Positions 8,786 to 19,592 are shown, counted from the stretch's first letter. The stretch is DNA of 64,000 bases from Methylobacillus sp. (GCA_031285185.1 JAITWS010000098.1:1-64000); one strand, 5' to 3'. A program made the numbers and translations. The notes: generated by a model not told the origin, from the sequence alone.

Positions 8786-11755
8786 ATGCGCGTCAAATCA
8801 TCCACGCGACACCGTTCACAAATCCACGCCACCCTGCAAACCCGCCCCTCGCGCATCGCGCTTGCGGTGTCGGTTATGTTACTCGGGTTTGGCAACCCGG
8901 CTTGGGCAACTGCCTTCACATATGACAACAATGACACTCTGGGCAGCACGATCACCATTAACTCAGGCGATTCGGTAACTTACATAAACAACAGCACAGT
9001 GAAAGCCGCAATCATAAACGTTCAGGCCAGCGGCGACTTGTTCTTCAAGAACAACGCCAAGGCCGGAACCGCCACGATTAAGAATGTTGATGATGCCATT
9101 ACGACTTTCAGTAATAAGAGCAGCGCGGACGAAGCGACCATAAACAACGATGATGGTGTGACGAATTTCGAAGATACCGCCACCGCCGGTAGCGCGACCA
9201 TCAACAACTTCAATGAAGGCGTCACGACATTCTACGCGGATAGTCTGGGCGAAGAGGCGACGATCAATAATGATGGCGGCCTCTCGATAACGTATTTCCT
9301 CAACCAGAGCAGCGCCGAGAAGGCTGCCATCAACAACGTTAACTTCGGGTCAGCGCAGTTTTTCAACTCCAGCAACGCGGGCAGTGCGAAGATCAGTAAC
9401 AAGACTAACGGCATAACGTATTTTGCCAATTTCAGCAGCGCCTTGGACGCCACCATTGACAATGACGCGGGCGGCACAGCTTATTTTGACGAGTCCAGCA
9501 CCGCCGGAAATGCAAAGATCAACAACTTTGGTCCCGGCGGCGTAGGCGCGTCATTCGGCGGAACCGAGTTCGCAGAGGACAGCAGCGCAGGCACCGCCAC
9601 GATCACCAATTGGAAGAACGGATTGACGGTTTTCAATGACGAAAGCACGGCGAGCAATGCCACCATCAACAACGAAATTGACGGGAAGACGGTATTTCGT
9701 AACTCCAGCACGGCTGGAAACGCGACCATCAACAACAAAAACAATGGTGAAACCAGCTTCAACGATACCAGCAGCGCCGGTAACGCAACCATTCATAACA
9801 CCGATACCGGCAGCACCTTGTTTAACGACAACAGCAACGCTGGCAGTGCCAAGCTCATCGCGGATGGCGGCGGCACGTTCTTCGCTTTCAACGGCACGAG
9901 AGGCAGCCTCAACGACAATCAGGTCAGCGCCGGTTCGATTGAGGGTTCCGGCAGTTTTATCATCGGTAAACACAACACATTCACCGTCGGCAGCAATAAC
10001 GCAAGCACCACCGTCAGCGGCGTGATCGAGGATGGCGCGGATCTGGTTGGTATGCCAGGCGGAAGCGGCGGCAATCTTGTCAAGGTCGGAACCGGCACGC
10101 TGACGTTGACAGGCGTCAACACCTACACAGGCACGACCACAATCAACGGCGGAACGCTGATCGTGGACGATTTAACCACCACGACCAGCCAGACCACGGT
10201 CAAGAGCGGCGGCACACTGGGCGGATTCGGCATCATCGGCAGCACGCTCGGCGACACGATCGTCGAGTCGGGCGGCGTGATCGCACCGGGCAATTCAGGC
10301 AGCCCCATCAGCACGCTCGGTATTCGCGGCAATGTCCAGTTCAATGCCGGTTCGATTTTCCGGGTGCAGATTGATGATGCCGGAAACTCGGATTGGCTAT
10401 TCGTCGCTGACAATGACGCGGGTATCGCCAACGGCGTTGCGAATATCAACGGCGGCACGGTGCAGGTGCTGGCGGGCGCGGGTAATTACGCGGCGAGCAC
10501 GCTTTATACCATTCTGACGGCGGATGACGGTGTTAGCGGCGAATTTGATGCCGTGACCAGCAACTTCATCTTTCTCACTCCGACGCTTTCTTACGATTTC
10601 AACAACGTTTATCTGACCATGACGCGCAATGCGAATGCTTTTGCCAGCATCGCGGGCACGCCCAACGAGCAACATGCTGCGGCGGGGGCGGAAAGTCTGG
10701 GCGCGGGCAATCCCGTGGTGGATGCGATATTGGGTTTGACGACGTTGCCGGAGGCGCTGGCGGCGTTTGATGCGCTTTCGGGCGAAATCCATGCTTCGAC
10801 GCAAAGCACGCTGATTGAGGATAGCCGCTTTTTGCAAAACACAACATTGAACCGTTTGCGCGATGCGGGGGGCGGCGTGAAGCTGCCGGTCAGGGTGGCG
10901 CAGGTCGGCGGCTGGCCGGAGATGGGCGCGGAACGCAGCCCGGTTTTCTGGTCGCATGTTTTCGGTTCGTGGGGCAGGCTGGACGGAGACCGCAACGCGG
11001 CGGAAGTGCGCCGCGATATCGGCGGCGTGTTTGTGGGCGCGGATACGGCGGTTGCGGAAAATGCGCGTATCGGTTTCGTCGGCGGTTACAGCCGTTCCGA
11101 TTTCGATGTGGGCGGAGGCCGCCGTTCTTCGGGCGAGAGCGACAATTATTCGCTGGGCGTTTACGGCGGAGCCAATTGGGGCAATCTCGCGCTGCGTTCC
11201 GGCGCGGCTTATACGCGGCATAACGTGGATACGCGCCGCCATGTGACGATCGGTGCGTTCACGGATAATCTCAAGGCGGATTACGATGCCAATACCACGC
11301 AGGTTTATGCCGAGTTGGGTTATGCGATTCCGCATGACGATGTGACGCTGGAGCCGTTTGCGAATCTCGCGTATGTGAATGTGGATACCGACGGCTTCCG
11401 CGAGAAGGGCGGCGCGGCGGCGTTGCGTGTGAAAGGCTCGGATGCGGATGTGGTGTTCACCACGCTGGGCGCGCATGTTTCCGGTGTTGCGTTTGGCAAG
11501 GCGAGCTACAAGGGCACGCTGGGCTGGCGGCATATGTTCGGCGACAGAACGCCGGATACGACGATGAATTTTGTCTCGGGCGGCAGCGCGTTTTCAATCG
11601 CGGGCGCGCCGCTGGAACGCGACAGCGCGGTAATAAGCGCGGGGCTGGATTTCGCGATCAGCGACAATGCGAATCTGGGCGTTTCCTACACCGGGCAATT
11701 CGGCAAGGATATTTACGATCACGGTGCCCGGGTCGGCCTGAGCGTGAAGTTTTAA
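8786..11755 (+). CDS. type Va autotransporter with repetitive beta-helix passenger, PATR motif and C-terminal beta-barrel
   Basis: RBS AAGGAGG before ATG; repeated NATINNxxxGxTxFxxxSxA units; GGNLVKVGTGTLTLTGVNTYTGTTTINGGTL PATR motif; C-terminal domain ends LSVKF. Confidence 0.92.
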   Translation: MRVKSSTRHRSQIHATLQTRPSRIALAVSVMLLGFGNPAWATAFTYDNNDTLGSTITINSGDSVTYINNSTVKAAIINVQASGDLFFKNNAKAGTATIKNVDDAITTFSNKSSADEATINNDDGVTNFEDTATAGSATINNFNEGVTTFYADSLGEEATINNDGGLSITYFLNQSSAEKAAINNVNFGSAQFFNSSNAGSAKISNKTNGITYFANFSSALDATIDNDAGGTAYFDESSTAGNAKINNFGPGGVGASFGGTEFAEDSSAGTATITNWKNGLTVFNDESTASNATINNEIDGKTVFRNSSTAGNATINNKNNGETSFNDTSSAGNATIHNTDTGSTLFNDNSNAGSAKLIADGGGTFFAFNGTRGSLNDNQVSAGSIEGSGSFIIGKHNTFTVGSNNASTTVSGVIEDGADLVGMPGGSGGNLVKVGTGTLTLTGVNTYTGTTTINGGTLIVDDLTTTTSQTTVKSGGTLGGFGIIGSTLGDTIVESGGVIAPGNSGSPISTLGIRGNVQFNAGSIFRVQIDDAGNSDWLFVADNDAGIANGVANINGGTVQVLAGAGNYAASTLYTILTADDGVSGEFDAVTSNFIFLTPTLSYDFNNVYLTMTRNANAFASIAGTPNEQHAAAGAESLGAGNPVVDAILGLTTLPEALAAFDALSGEIHASTQSTLIEDSRFLQNTTLNRLRDAGGGVKLPVRVAQVGGWPEMGAERSPVFWSHVFGSWGRLDGDRNAAEVRRDIGGVFVGADTAVAENARIGFVGGYSRSDFDVGGGRRSSGESDNYSLGVYGGANWGNLALRSGAAYTRHNVDTRRHVTIGAFTDNLKADYDANTTQVYAELGYAIPHDDVTLEPFANLAYVNVDTDGFREKGGAAALRVKGSDADVVFTTLGAHVSGVAFGKASYKGTLGWRHMFGDRTPDTTMNFVSGGSAFSIAGAPLERDSAVISAGLDFAISDNANLGVSYTGQFGKDIYDHGARVGLSVKF

Positions 11756-11768
11756 ACGATCCCCCCTC

Positions 11769-11805
11769 GCATCCGGCATCCTGCCGCATTCAGGATGCCG
11801 GGTGC
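11769..11805. terminator. possible shared hairpin between convergent autotransporter and brnA
   Basis: GCATCCGGCATCCTG-ccgcatt-CAGGATGCCGGGTGC inverted repeat. Confidence 0.5.
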
Positions 11806-12089
11806 ATTTCTTCGCGGATGACCTGCCGCAAGGTTTCGACCAACTCGTGCTCGCGCATGTTCTCGCGCAACGCCGCGTTCATCAGCGTTTGATAGCCACG
11901 CCCGCCCGCGCGGAGCTTGTACCAAGCCACCACGTCAGGGTCGAGCGTCAGATTGATTTTGAGTTTTTTCCCGATCGGCTTGAAGTTGACGCGATGGACG
12001 GCGTTGGCAAAGAACTCATCCGTCAAGGGCGGAATTTCATCAGGATCAAAGTCTTCAATAAGTGCTGCCGAAGTATTTTTCGCGTTCAT
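11790..12089 (-). CDS. brnA: BrnA-family antitoxin
   Basis: KINLTLDPDVVAWYKLRAGGRGYQTLMNAALRENM, BrnA-like RHH; directly downstream of brnT. Confidence 0.85.
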   Translation of the reverse strand: MNAKNTSAALIEDFDPDEIPPLTDEFFANAVHRVNFKPIGKKLKINLTLDPDVVAWYKLRAGGRGYQTLMNAALRENMREHELVETLRQVIREEMHPAS

Positions 12090-12327
12090 GGCGTTCTGCC
12101 TTTCGCATGGAAATAAGGTGGGTTTCAGTGTCGGTTTCCGTATGCCCGATGATGACCGCAACGCCATCAAGCAAACCAACCGTGATAAAGCGTTCTTCCG
12201 CATACCCGAATCGGTGATCGGGATAAGTCAACGTATGCCCCGAAAAAACCCGCTCGGCATCGGCAAAATCCAAGCCGTGCTTTTTGAGGTTCGCAAGCCG
12301 CTTTTCCGGGTTCCAAGTAAATCGCAT
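12055..12327 (-). CDS. brnT: BrnT-family toxin
   Basis: MRFTWNPEKRLANLKKHGLDFADAERVF...ISMRKAERHEREKY, diagnostic BrnT motifs; overlaps brnA start. Confidence 0.92.
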   Translation of the reverse strand: MRFTWNPEKRLANLKKHGLDFADAERVFSGHTLTYPDHRFGYAEERFITVGLLDGVAVIIGHTETDTETHLISMRKAERHEREKYFGSTY

Positions 12328-12451
12328 TTCACGATGGTAGAGATAATTATCTTCCTCGTCAAACACTCTCCCCCGCCGGGAAAGACAGAATGCCGTCCAA
12401 CCTTGCCTTGCGCTGTTCCCCAAGCCGCCGCGTTGTGCGATACTAAGCCCT

Positions 12452-13012
12452 GTGGAAAACGTCAATCTCACTGGTCATTTTCTAATCGCCATGCCCGCCA
12501 TGGCCGATCCCCATTTCGCTAAATCTGTCACGTTTATTTGCGAGCACAATCATCATGGCGCGATGGGCATTCTTATCAACCGTCCCATCGAGATGAATCT
12601 GGAGGATATTTTCCAGCAGATCAATCTGCCGGTGCGCGACAAGCAGCGCGCGCGCGATTCGGTTTATTTCGGCGGGCCGGTGCATGTGGATCGCGGTTTT
12701 GTGCTGCATCATCCGGTGGGGCAGTGGCAATCTTCGCTGATGATACACAGCGACATCGCGCTGACCACTTCGCGCGATATTCTGGAAGCCGCCGCCACCG
12801 GCAACGGGCCGCAGAAAATGCTGGTTTCGCTGGGTTATGCCGGGTGGAGCGCGGGACAACTGGAGCAGGAACTCGCGCAGAACGCATGGCTGACCGTGCC
12901 CGCGCAGCAGTCGGTGATTTTCGATCTGCCCAACGAGCAAAAACTTCGCGGCGCGATGAATCTGCTGGGCTTTGATTTCGCGCGGCTTTCCGACGGCGTG
13001 GGGCACGCCTGA
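12452..13012 (+). CDS. YqgE/AlgH family protein (UPF0301)
   Basis: [38 protein letters not shown]. Confidence 0.92.
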   Translation: MENVNLTGHFLIAMPAMADPHFAKSVTFICEHNHHGAMGILINRPIEMNLEDIFQQINLPVRDKQRARDSVYFGGPVHVDRGFVLHHPVGQWQSSLMIHSDIALTTSRDILEAAATGNGPQKMLVSLGYAGWSAGQLEQELAQNAWLTVPAQQSVIFDLPNEQKLRGAMNLLGFDFARLSDGVGHA

Positions 13013-13479
13013 TGCAGATGGCCGCGTCTGCAAAAACTTTCGCCCAGACAGCCCCATCCATCGGCACTTTACTCGGTTTTGATTTCGGCGAGCGGCGCAT
13101 CGGCGTGGCCGTGGGCGATGCGCGGGTCGGCATCGCGCATCCGCTGCAAACTATAGATTCCGAAAGCAACGACATCCGTTTCGCCGCCATCGCCCGCCTC
13201 ATCGCGGAATGGCAACCGACGCATCTGGTGGTCGGTTTGCCCAGCCATCTGGACGGCGCGGAACACACAATGACGCAACTCGCGCGCAAATTCGCGCGGC
13301 GGCTGGAAGGCCGTTTCAAGCTGCCGGTTTCGCTGGTGGACGAGCGGCTGAGTTCCGCCGAGGCGAGCCGGAATCTCAAGCAGGCGGGCATCGCCGGACG
13401 CAAGCAAAAACCCGTGCTGGATCAGGTCGCGGCGCAACTTATTCTTCAACATTATCTGGATCATCATGCAACTGCCTGA
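13012..13479 (+). CDS. ruvX: Holliday junction resolvase-like YqgF/RuvX
   Basis: [37 protein letters not shown]. Confidence 0.93.
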   Translation: MQMAASAKTFAQTAPSIGTLLGFDFGERRIGVAVGDARVGIAHPLQTIDSESNDIRFAAIARLIAEWQPTHLVVGLPSHLDGAEHTMTQLARKFARRLEGRFKLPVSLVDERLSSAEASRNLKQAGIAGRKQKPVLDQVAAQLILQHYLDHHATA

Positions 13480-13966
13480 CGCGGAACATCTGGTCGCCGC
13501 GCTCGCGGACAAGATCAAACAACTTGCCGCGCGCGAACCCGTCGCGCTGGTCGGCATCCACAGCGGCGGCGCGTGGCTGGCCGAGCGGCTGCATCCCATG
13601 CTGACTGCCGAAACGCCGCTGGGCGCGCTGGATATTTCCTTTTACCGCGACGATTTCGAGCAGCGCGGGCTGCACACGCAGATCAAGCCTTCGCATATTC
13701 CGTTCGAGGTGGAAGGCCGCCATATTCTTCTGATTGACGATGTGCTTTACACCGGACGCACCATACGCGGCGCGATGAACGAACTGTTTGATTATGGCCG
13801 TCCCGCCAAGATCACGCTCGCGGTGCTGGTGGATCGCGGCGGGCGCGAAATGCCGGTGGAAGCGCAAATCGTCGCCGCGAAACTCGATCTTTCGCCCGCG
13901 CAAAATCTGGAATTGCTGCGCGACGAAAACGGCGTTTTTTCCTTCAAATTGAATGAAAAAAACTGA
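13466..13966 (+). CDS. pyrR: bifunctional pyrimidine regulatory protein / uracil phosphoribosyltransferase
   Basis: [30 protein letters not shown] motif; upstream of pyrB. Confidence 0.93.
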   Translation: MQLPDAEHLVAALADKIKQLAAREPVALVGIHSGGAWLAERLHPMLTAETPLGALDISFYRDDFEQRGLHTQIKPSHIPFEVEGRHILLIDDVLYTGRTIRGAMNELFDYGRPAKITLAVLVDRGGREMPVEAQIVAAKLDLSPAQNLELLRDENGVFSFKLNEKN

Positions 13967-14924
13967 CATGACGACCCATCCGCAACTCAACAAAAACGGC
14001 GAGCTGCAACATCTGCTCTCGATTGAAGGCTTGTCGAAAGACATGCTGCGTCACATCCTCGACACCGCCGAATCCTTCGCGGGCGTGTCCGAGCGCGAGG
14101 TCAAAAAAGTCCCGCTGCTGCGCGGCAAAACCGTGTGCAATCTCTTTTTTGAAAACAGCACGCGCACCCGCACCACGTTTGAAATCGCCGCCAAACGGCT
14201 GTCGGCGGATGTGGTCAGTCTCAACGTCGGCAACTCTTCGCAATCCAAGGGCGAGACGATACTGGATACCGTGGACAATCTCGCCGCGATGCACGCCGAC
14301 ATGTTCGTCGTGCGCCATTCGCAATCGGGCGCGGCGCATTTCATCGCGCGCCACGTCGCGCCGCACATCCACGTCATCAACGCGGGCGACGGTCGCCACG
14401 CGCATCCGACGCAGGGCTTGCTGGATATGTTCACCATACGCCGCTACAAGCCGGATATGCACAATCTGCGTATCGCCATCGTCGGCGATTTGCTGCATTC
14501 GCGTGTCGCGCGTTCCGAAATCCACGCGCTGACAACATTGGGCGTGCCGGAAGTGCGCGTGATCGCGCCCAAAACGCTGCTGCCCGAATGTGTGGATCGT
14601 CTCGGCGTGCAGGTTTATCACGACATGGCGCAGGGTCTCAAAAATGTGGACGTGGTGATGATGCTGCGCCTGCAACACGAGCGCATGAACGGCGCGCTGC
14701 TTTCCTCCGCGCAGGAGTATTTCAAATGCTACGGCCTCACGCCGGAAAAGCTCGCGCTGGCGAAACCGGATGCGATCGTGATGCACCCCGGCCCCATGAA
14801 TCGTGGCGTGGAAATTGATTCCGCCGTCGCCGACGGCGCGCAATCCGTAATCTTGCCGCAAGTCACTTACGGCATCGCCGTGCGTATGGCGGTGATGGGC
14901 ATTTTGGCGGGGAACACCCAATGA
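13953..14924 (+). CDS. pyrB: aspartate carbamoyltransferase catalytic chain
   Basis: [42 protein letters not shown]. Confidence 0.95.
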   Translation: MKKTDMTTHPQLNKNGELQHLLSIEGLSKDMLRHILDTAESFAGVSEREVKKVPLLRGKTVCNLFFENSTRTRTTFEIAAKRLSADVVSLNVGNSSQSKGETILDTVDNLAAMHADMFVVRHSQSGAAHFIARHVAPHIHVINAGDGRHAHPTQGLLDMFTIRRYKPDMHNLRIAIVGDLLHSRVARSEIHALTTLGVPEVRVIAPKTLLPECVDRLGVQVYHDMAQGLKNVDVVMMLRLQHERMNGALLSSAQEYFKCYGLTPEKLALAKPDAIVMHPGPMNRGVEIDSAVADGAQSVILPQVTYGIAVRMAVMGILAGNTQ

Positions 14925-16195
14925 AAATCCGCATCAAAAACGGGCGCGTGATTGACCCGAAAAACAATCTCGATGCCGTGCGCGATGTGTTTGTCGCCGC
15001 CGGAAAAATCATCGCCGTCGGCCAGCCGCCCGCCGATTTTCAAGCCAATCAAACATTGGACGCGAGCGGGCAGATTGTCTGCCCCGGTCTGGTTGATCTT
15101 TCCGCGCGTTTGCGCGAACCCGGTCACGAATACCGCGCCACGCTCGAAAGCGAATTGCGCGCCGCCGCCGCCGGTGGTGTCACCAGCCTCGCCTGCCCGC
15201 CGGATACCGACCCCGTGCTGGACGAACCCGGTCTGGTCGAAATGCTCAAGCACCGCGCCAAGCTGCTCAACATGGGGCACGTTTATCCGCTGGGCGCGCT
15301 CACGCGCCAATTGCACGGCAAACATCTGACCGAAATGTGCGAACTGGCCGAAGCGGGTTGCGTCGGCTTCTCGCACGCCACCGCGCCGCTCACCGACACG
15401 CAAGTCATGCGCCGCGCGATGCAGTACGCGAGCACGTTCGGCTATACGGTATGGCTGCATCCCGAAGATGCCTATCTTGCCAAAGACGGCGTGGCGCACG
15501 ATGGCGAAGTGGCCGCCCGCCTCGGTCTGGCAGGGATTCCGTCCAGCGCCGAAACCATCGCGCTCGCGACCATACTCACGCTCGCGCAAGACACCGGCGC
15601 GAAAGTCCACGTCTGCCGCATCTCGACCGGCGCAAGCGTGGAGATGATACGCAAAGCGCGTCAGCAAGGTCTGCCCGTCACCTGCGACATCGCCGCCAAC
15701 CACCTGCATCTCACCGAACGCGACATCGGCTTCTTTGATCCGCAATGCCGTCTCCAGCCCCCGCTGCGCGCGCAACGTGACCGCGATGCGCTGCGCGAAG
15801 GATTGGCGGACGGAACTGTCACCGCCATCTGCTCCGACCACACGCCGGTGGACGACGACGAAAAACTCGCCCCCTTCGCCGAAAGCGCCCCCGGCGCATC
15901 CGGCCTGGAATTGCTGCTGCCGCTGACATTGAAATGGGCGAATGAAACCAGCACGCCGCTCTCCGCCGCCCTCGCCCGCATCACCTGCGAACCCGCCGCG
16001 CTGCTCGGCATCAACGCCGGTCATCTGGGCATCGGCGCATGTGCCGACGTGTGCGTATTCGCGCCGGAAGAATACTGGAAAGTCGAGCGCCAATCACTCC
16101 GCAGCCAAGGCAAAAACACGCCGTTTCTGGGATGGGAACTCGCGGGAAAAATCCGCGCCACGCTGGTGGCTGGGCATTTGGTACATCAGGCGTGA
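14921..16195 (+). CDS. pyrC': dihydroorotase-like subunit, probably non-catalytic (PyrC')
   Basis: DHOase fold motifs throughout, but metal-binding HxH is replaced ([13 protein letters not shown]); 4-nt overlap with pyrB. Confidence 0.88.
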   Translation: MKIRIKNGRVIDPKNNLDAVRDVFVAAGKIIAVGQPPADFQANQTLDASGQIVCPGLVDLSARLREPGHEYRATLESELRAAAAGGVTSLACPPDTDPVLDEPGLVEMLKHRAKLLNMGHVYPLGALTRQLHGKHLTEMCELAEAGCVGFSHATAPLTDTQVMRRAMQYASTFGYTVWLHPEDAYLAKDGVAHDGEVAARLGLAGIPSSAETIALATILTLAQDTGAKVHVCRISTGASVEMIRKARQQGLPVTCDIAANHLHLTERDIGFFDPQCRLQPPLRAQRDRDALREGLADGTVTAICSDHTPVDDDEKLAPFAESAPGASGLELLLPLTLKWANETSTPLSAALARITCEPAALLGINAGHLGIGACADVCVFAPEEYWKVERQSLRSQGKNTPFLGWELAGKIRATLVAGHLVHQA

Positions 16196-16202
16196 ACGAG
16201 AG

Positions 16203-16455
16203 GTGTAGGGGCGGGTTTCAAACCCGCCCTTGCAACAGGCCGTGCCCCCCGTTCATTCCCGCGAAGGCGGGAATCCAGTAATCTTGAAATTCGGATTCGC
16301 TTTGCGAAAGCCATCATTACATGCTGGTTCCCCGCTTTCGCGGGGATGAACGGCAGTTGGACGCAATCCGCAGGGGCGGCATTCTGCCGCCCATTCATAC
16401 GTCCGCGTGAGAAATTGTCAAACCGGCGGGCGACAAAACCCCGCCCCTACACCAC
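16203..16455. repeat. composite intergenic palindromic repeats
   Basis: GTAGGGGCGGGTTTCAAACCCGCCC; CGTTCATTCCCGCGAAGGCGGGAATCCAG...CCCCGCTTTCGCGGGGATGAACG; GGGGCGGCATTCTGCCGCCC. Confidence 0.85.
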
Positions 16456-17583
16456 CCCGAGATGGCTGATTCCTTCGGTCATATCCCTGTCCTTGGCGTC
16501 CTTGCTTTCCAGTTTGATTCTGAGGCGCAGGTCGTTGACGGAATCGGCGTTGCGGAGAGCGTCTTCGTAGGTGATCTGACCGGCTTCGTAGAGATCGAAC
16601 AGCGACTGGTCGAAGGTTTGCATTCCGAGTTCGCGCGATTTGCCGATGATTTCCTTGATTTCATGCACGTCACCTTTGAAGATGAGGTCGGAAATAAGCG
16701 GCGAGTTAAGCATGATTTCGACGGCGGGAACGCGGCCTTTGCTGTCTTTTTTCGGCATGAGGCGCTGCGAAATGAAGGCGCGGGTGTTGAGCGAAAGATC
16801 CATCAACAATTGCGCGCGGCGGTCTTCCGGGAAGAAGTTGATGATGCGGTCGAGCGCCTGGTTGGTGTTGTTGGCGTGCAGCGTGGCGAGGCAAAGGTGG
16901 CCGGTTTCGGCGAAGGCGATGGCGTAGTCCATGGTTTCGCGGTCGCGGATTTCGCCGATGAGAATTACGTCCGGCGCCTGACGCAGCGTGTTTTTGAGCG
17001 CGGAGAACCAGTCGTCGGTATCCACGCCGATTTCGCGTTGCGTGACGATGCAGTTTTTGTGTTCGTGCGTGAATTCAATCGGGTCCTCGACGGTGATGAT
17101 GTGGCCGTAGCTGTTTTCGTTGCGATAGCCCACCATCGCCGCGAGCGAGGTTGATTTGCCGGTTCCGGTGGCACCGACGAAGATCACGAGGCCGCGCTTG
17201 GTCATCGCGATTTCCTTGAGAATCATCGGCAGACCCAAATCTTCCAGTTTCGGAATTTTGTCGGGGATGGTGCGGAACACCAGCCCGGTGCAACTGCGTT
17301 GCACGAAGGCGTTGACGCGGAAGCGGGCGACGCCGGGCAGACCGATGGCGAAGTTGCATTCCTTTTTTTCCTCGAATTCGGCGGCCTGTTTGTTGTTCAT
17401 GACGGCGCGCGCGATTTCCTCGCATTGTTGCTGCGTCAGCGTTTGCTTGGTCACCGGGGAAATTTTTCCGTCAACCTTGAGTGCGGGCGGAAAACCGGTC
17501 GTGATAAACAGGTCGGAGGCGTTGCGCGCCAGCATCATGCGTAGCAAGTCGTGTACGAATTTCTCTGCGTTTCCTTGTTCCAT
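16447..17583 (-). CDS. pilU: type IV pilus retraction ATPase PilU
   Basis: Walker A FVGATGTGKSTSLAAM, ITVEDPIEF, IGEIRDRETMDYAIAFAETGHLCLATLHANN; downstream of pilT. Confidence 0.93.
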   Translation of the reverse strand: MEQGNAEKFVHDLLRMMLARNASDLFITTGFPPALKVDGKISPVTKQTLTQQQCEEIARAVMNNKQAAEFEEKKECNFAIGLPGVARFRVNAFVQRSCTGLVFRTIPDKIPKLEDLGLPMILKEIAMTKRGLVIFVGATGTGKSTSLAAMVGYRNENSYGHIITVEDPIEFTHEHKNCIVTQREIGVDTDDWFSALKNTLRQAPDVILIGEIRDRETMDYAIAFAETGHLCLATLHANNTNQALDRIINFFPEDRRAQLLMDLSLNTRAFISQRLMPKKDSKGRVPAVEIMLNSPLISDLIFKGDVHEIKEIIGKSRELGMQTFDQSLFDLYEAGQITYEDALRNADSVNDLRLRIKLESKDAKDRDMTEGISHLGVV

Positions 17584-17595
17584 GATTTGTTTCCC

Positions 17596-18639
17596 TTAGA
17601 AAATTTCGTCTTTGCTGGTGGCGATGACGCGCGCCGCTTCCTTGGAAATGATATTGCGTTTTATCAGTTCCACCAGGCTTTGGTCCAGCGTCTGCATCCC
17701 CAGCGATTGGCCGGTCTGGATCGCGGAATACATCTGCGCGATCTTGTTTTCGCGGATCAGGTTGCGAATGGCCGCCGTGCCGAGCATGATTTCGTGCGCT
17801 GCGACGCGCCCGTTGCCGTCCTTGGTTTTGAGCAGCGTTTGCGAAATAACCGCGCGCAGCGATTCCGACAACATGGAACGCACCATATCCTTTTCCGCCG
17901 CCGGGAACACGTCCACAACGCGGTCTATGGTCTTGGCCGCGGACGAGGTGTGCAGCGTGGCGAACACCAGGTGGCCGGTTTCCGCCGCCGTGAGCGCGAG
18001 GCGTATGGTTTCCAGATCGCGCATTTCGCCCACCAGAATCACATCCGGGTCTTCGCGCAGCGCGGAGCGCAGCGCATTGGCGAACGACAGCGTATGCGCG
18101 CCGACTTCGCGCTGGTTGATGAGACATTTTTTGGATTGGTGCAGAAACTCGATCGGGTCTTCCACCGTCAGGATGTGCGCTTGCTCGTTGTCGTTGATGA
18201 AGTCTATCATCGCCGCCAGCGTGGTTGATTTGCCCGAGCCGGTGGGGCCGGTGACGAGCACGATGCCGCGCGGATTTTTCGCGATGTCCTTGAAAATCAT
18301 CGGCGCGCCGAGTTGTTCCAGCGTGAGCACCGTGGAAGGAATGGTACGGAACACCACGCCCGCGCCGCGGTACTGGTTGAAGGCATTGACGCGGAAGCGC
18401 GCCAGATTGGGAATCTCGAATGAAAAGTCAATTTCGAGATGCTCTTCATATACTTTGCGCTGGTGGTCGTTCATGATGTCATACACCATGTCGTGCACCT
18501 GGCTGTGCTCCAGCGCCGGCGAATTGATCCTGCGAACGTCGCCGTGGATGCGTACCAATGGCGGCAGCCCGGCGGAGAGGTGCAGGTCGGAAGCGTTGTT
18601 CTTGACCGAAAACGCCAACAGTTCGGAAATGTCCATCAA
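17596..18639 (-). CDS. pilT: type IV pilus retraction ATPase PilT
   Basis: VTGPTGSGKSTTLAAMIDFIN, VGEMRDLETIRLALTAAETGHLVFATLHTSSAAKTIDR. Confidence 0.96.
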   Translation of the reverse strand: MMDISELLAFSVKNNASDLHLSAGLPPLVRIHGDVRRINSPALEHSQVHDMVYDIMNDHQRKVYEEHLEIDFSFEIPNLARFRVNAFNQYRGAGVVFRTIPSTVLTLEQLGAPMIFKDIAKNPRGIVLVTGPTGSGKSTTLAAMIDFINDNEQAHILTVEDPIEFLHQSKKCLINQREVGAHTLSFANALRSALREDPDVILVGEMRDLETIRLALTAAETGHLVFATLHTSSAAKTIDRVVDVFPAAEKDMVRSMLSESLRAVISQTLLKTKDGNGRVAAHEIMLGTAAIRNLIRENKIAQMYSAIQTGQSLGMQTLDQSLVELIKRNIISKEAARVIATSKDEIF

Positions 18640-18672
18640 AACCCCCTGATATAATTTTTGAACAGGCTAATT

Positions 18673-19368
18673 ATGACCACAATATCCAACCGCTTACAAG
18701 CTGTAACTGCAACTCTGCGCGCGACCGAAACCGCAAATGGGCGGATTTCCGGCAGCGTTTCGCTGGTCGCGGTGAGCAAGTCGCACCCGCCCGAAGCCTT
18801 GCGCGAAGCCTGTTCCGCCGGGCAACGCGCCTTCGGCGAGAACTATTTGCAGGAGGCTTTGGAAAAAATTTCCGCCCTGCGCGATTTATCCCCCGAATGG
18901 CATTTTATCGCCCCCGTCCAGAGCAACAAAACCCGGCTGATCGCGGAAAATTTCGCCTGGGTACACGGCGTTGACCGGCTCAAAATCGCCCAGCGCCTGT
19001 CCGACGCCCGCCCGGAAAACCTGCCGCCACTCAATATCTGCATCGAAGTCAACGTGAGCGGCGAAGCCAGCAAAGGCGGCGTTGCGCCGCACGAAATCAA
19101 GGCGCTCGCGGATGCGATCGCGCCCTTGCCGCGTCTCAAACTGCGCGGGCTGATGGCCATCCCCGCGCCGACCAAAGAGGTTGCGTTGCAGCATCAGCAG
19201 TTTAGAATGTTGCGGGAACAGTTGGCCGCGCTCAACGCAGCGGGACACGCGCTGGATACGCTGTCCATGGGCATGTCGGAAGATTTCACCATCGCCATCG
19301 CCGAAGGTGCGACCATCGTCCGCATCGGCACGGCTATTTTCGGGGCACGGGTAACACGCGGTTTGTAG
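18673..19368 (+). CDS. yggS: YggS/PROSC PLP homeostasis protein
   Basis: LVAVSKSHPPEALREA, AFGENYLQEAL, LSMGMSEDFTIAIAEGATIVRIGTAIFG. Confidence 0.95.
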   Translation: MTTISNRLQAVTATLRATETANGRISGSVSLVAVSKSHPPEALREACSAGQRAFGENYLQEALEKISALRDLSPEWHFIAPVQSNKTRLIAENFAWVHGVDRLKIAQRLSDARPENLPPLNICIEVNVSGEASKGGVAPHEIKALADAIAPLPRLKLRGLMAIPAPTKEVALQHQQFRMLREQLAALNAAGHALDTLSMGMSEDFTIAIAEGATIVRIGTAIFGARVTRGL

Positions 19369-19383
19369 AAGATTTATACGGTC

Positions 19384-19592
19384 ACACCCTCACCCCTGCC
19401 CCTCTCCCACGAGTGGGAGAGGGAACACCGGCAACGGATAATACCGTCGTAAAGTAACGATGGGCGACGAAGTTCTCCCTCTCCATTCACGAGGGCTGTG
19501 GAAGTTCTCCCTCTTCCGCTAGTGGAAGAGAGCCGCAGAAGTTCTCCCTCTCCCACTTGTGGGAGAGGGGCAGGGGTGAGGGTAAGGGTTCA
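19384..19592. repeat. tandem intergenic repeats CCCTCACCCCTGCCCCTCTCCCAC..GTGGGAGAGGG
   Basis: Repeated TTCTCCCTCTCC / GTGGGAGAGGG units in inverted and direct orientation. Confidence 0.85.

Noticed and set aside
9022-9792. Hydrophobic minus-strand ORFs opposite the AT1 repeats, resembling membrane peptides
   Set aside because: Hydrophobicity is forced by the reverse complement of ATINN/TTF-like codons; not independent genes.
10397-11533. 378-aa minus-strand ORF opposite the autotransporter 1 barrel
   Set aside because: Shadow ORF, Arg/His-rich, no recognisable motif.
12055-12327. BrnTA as a novel system
   Set aside because: Well-described type II TA family; only its position beside an autotransporter is noteworthy.
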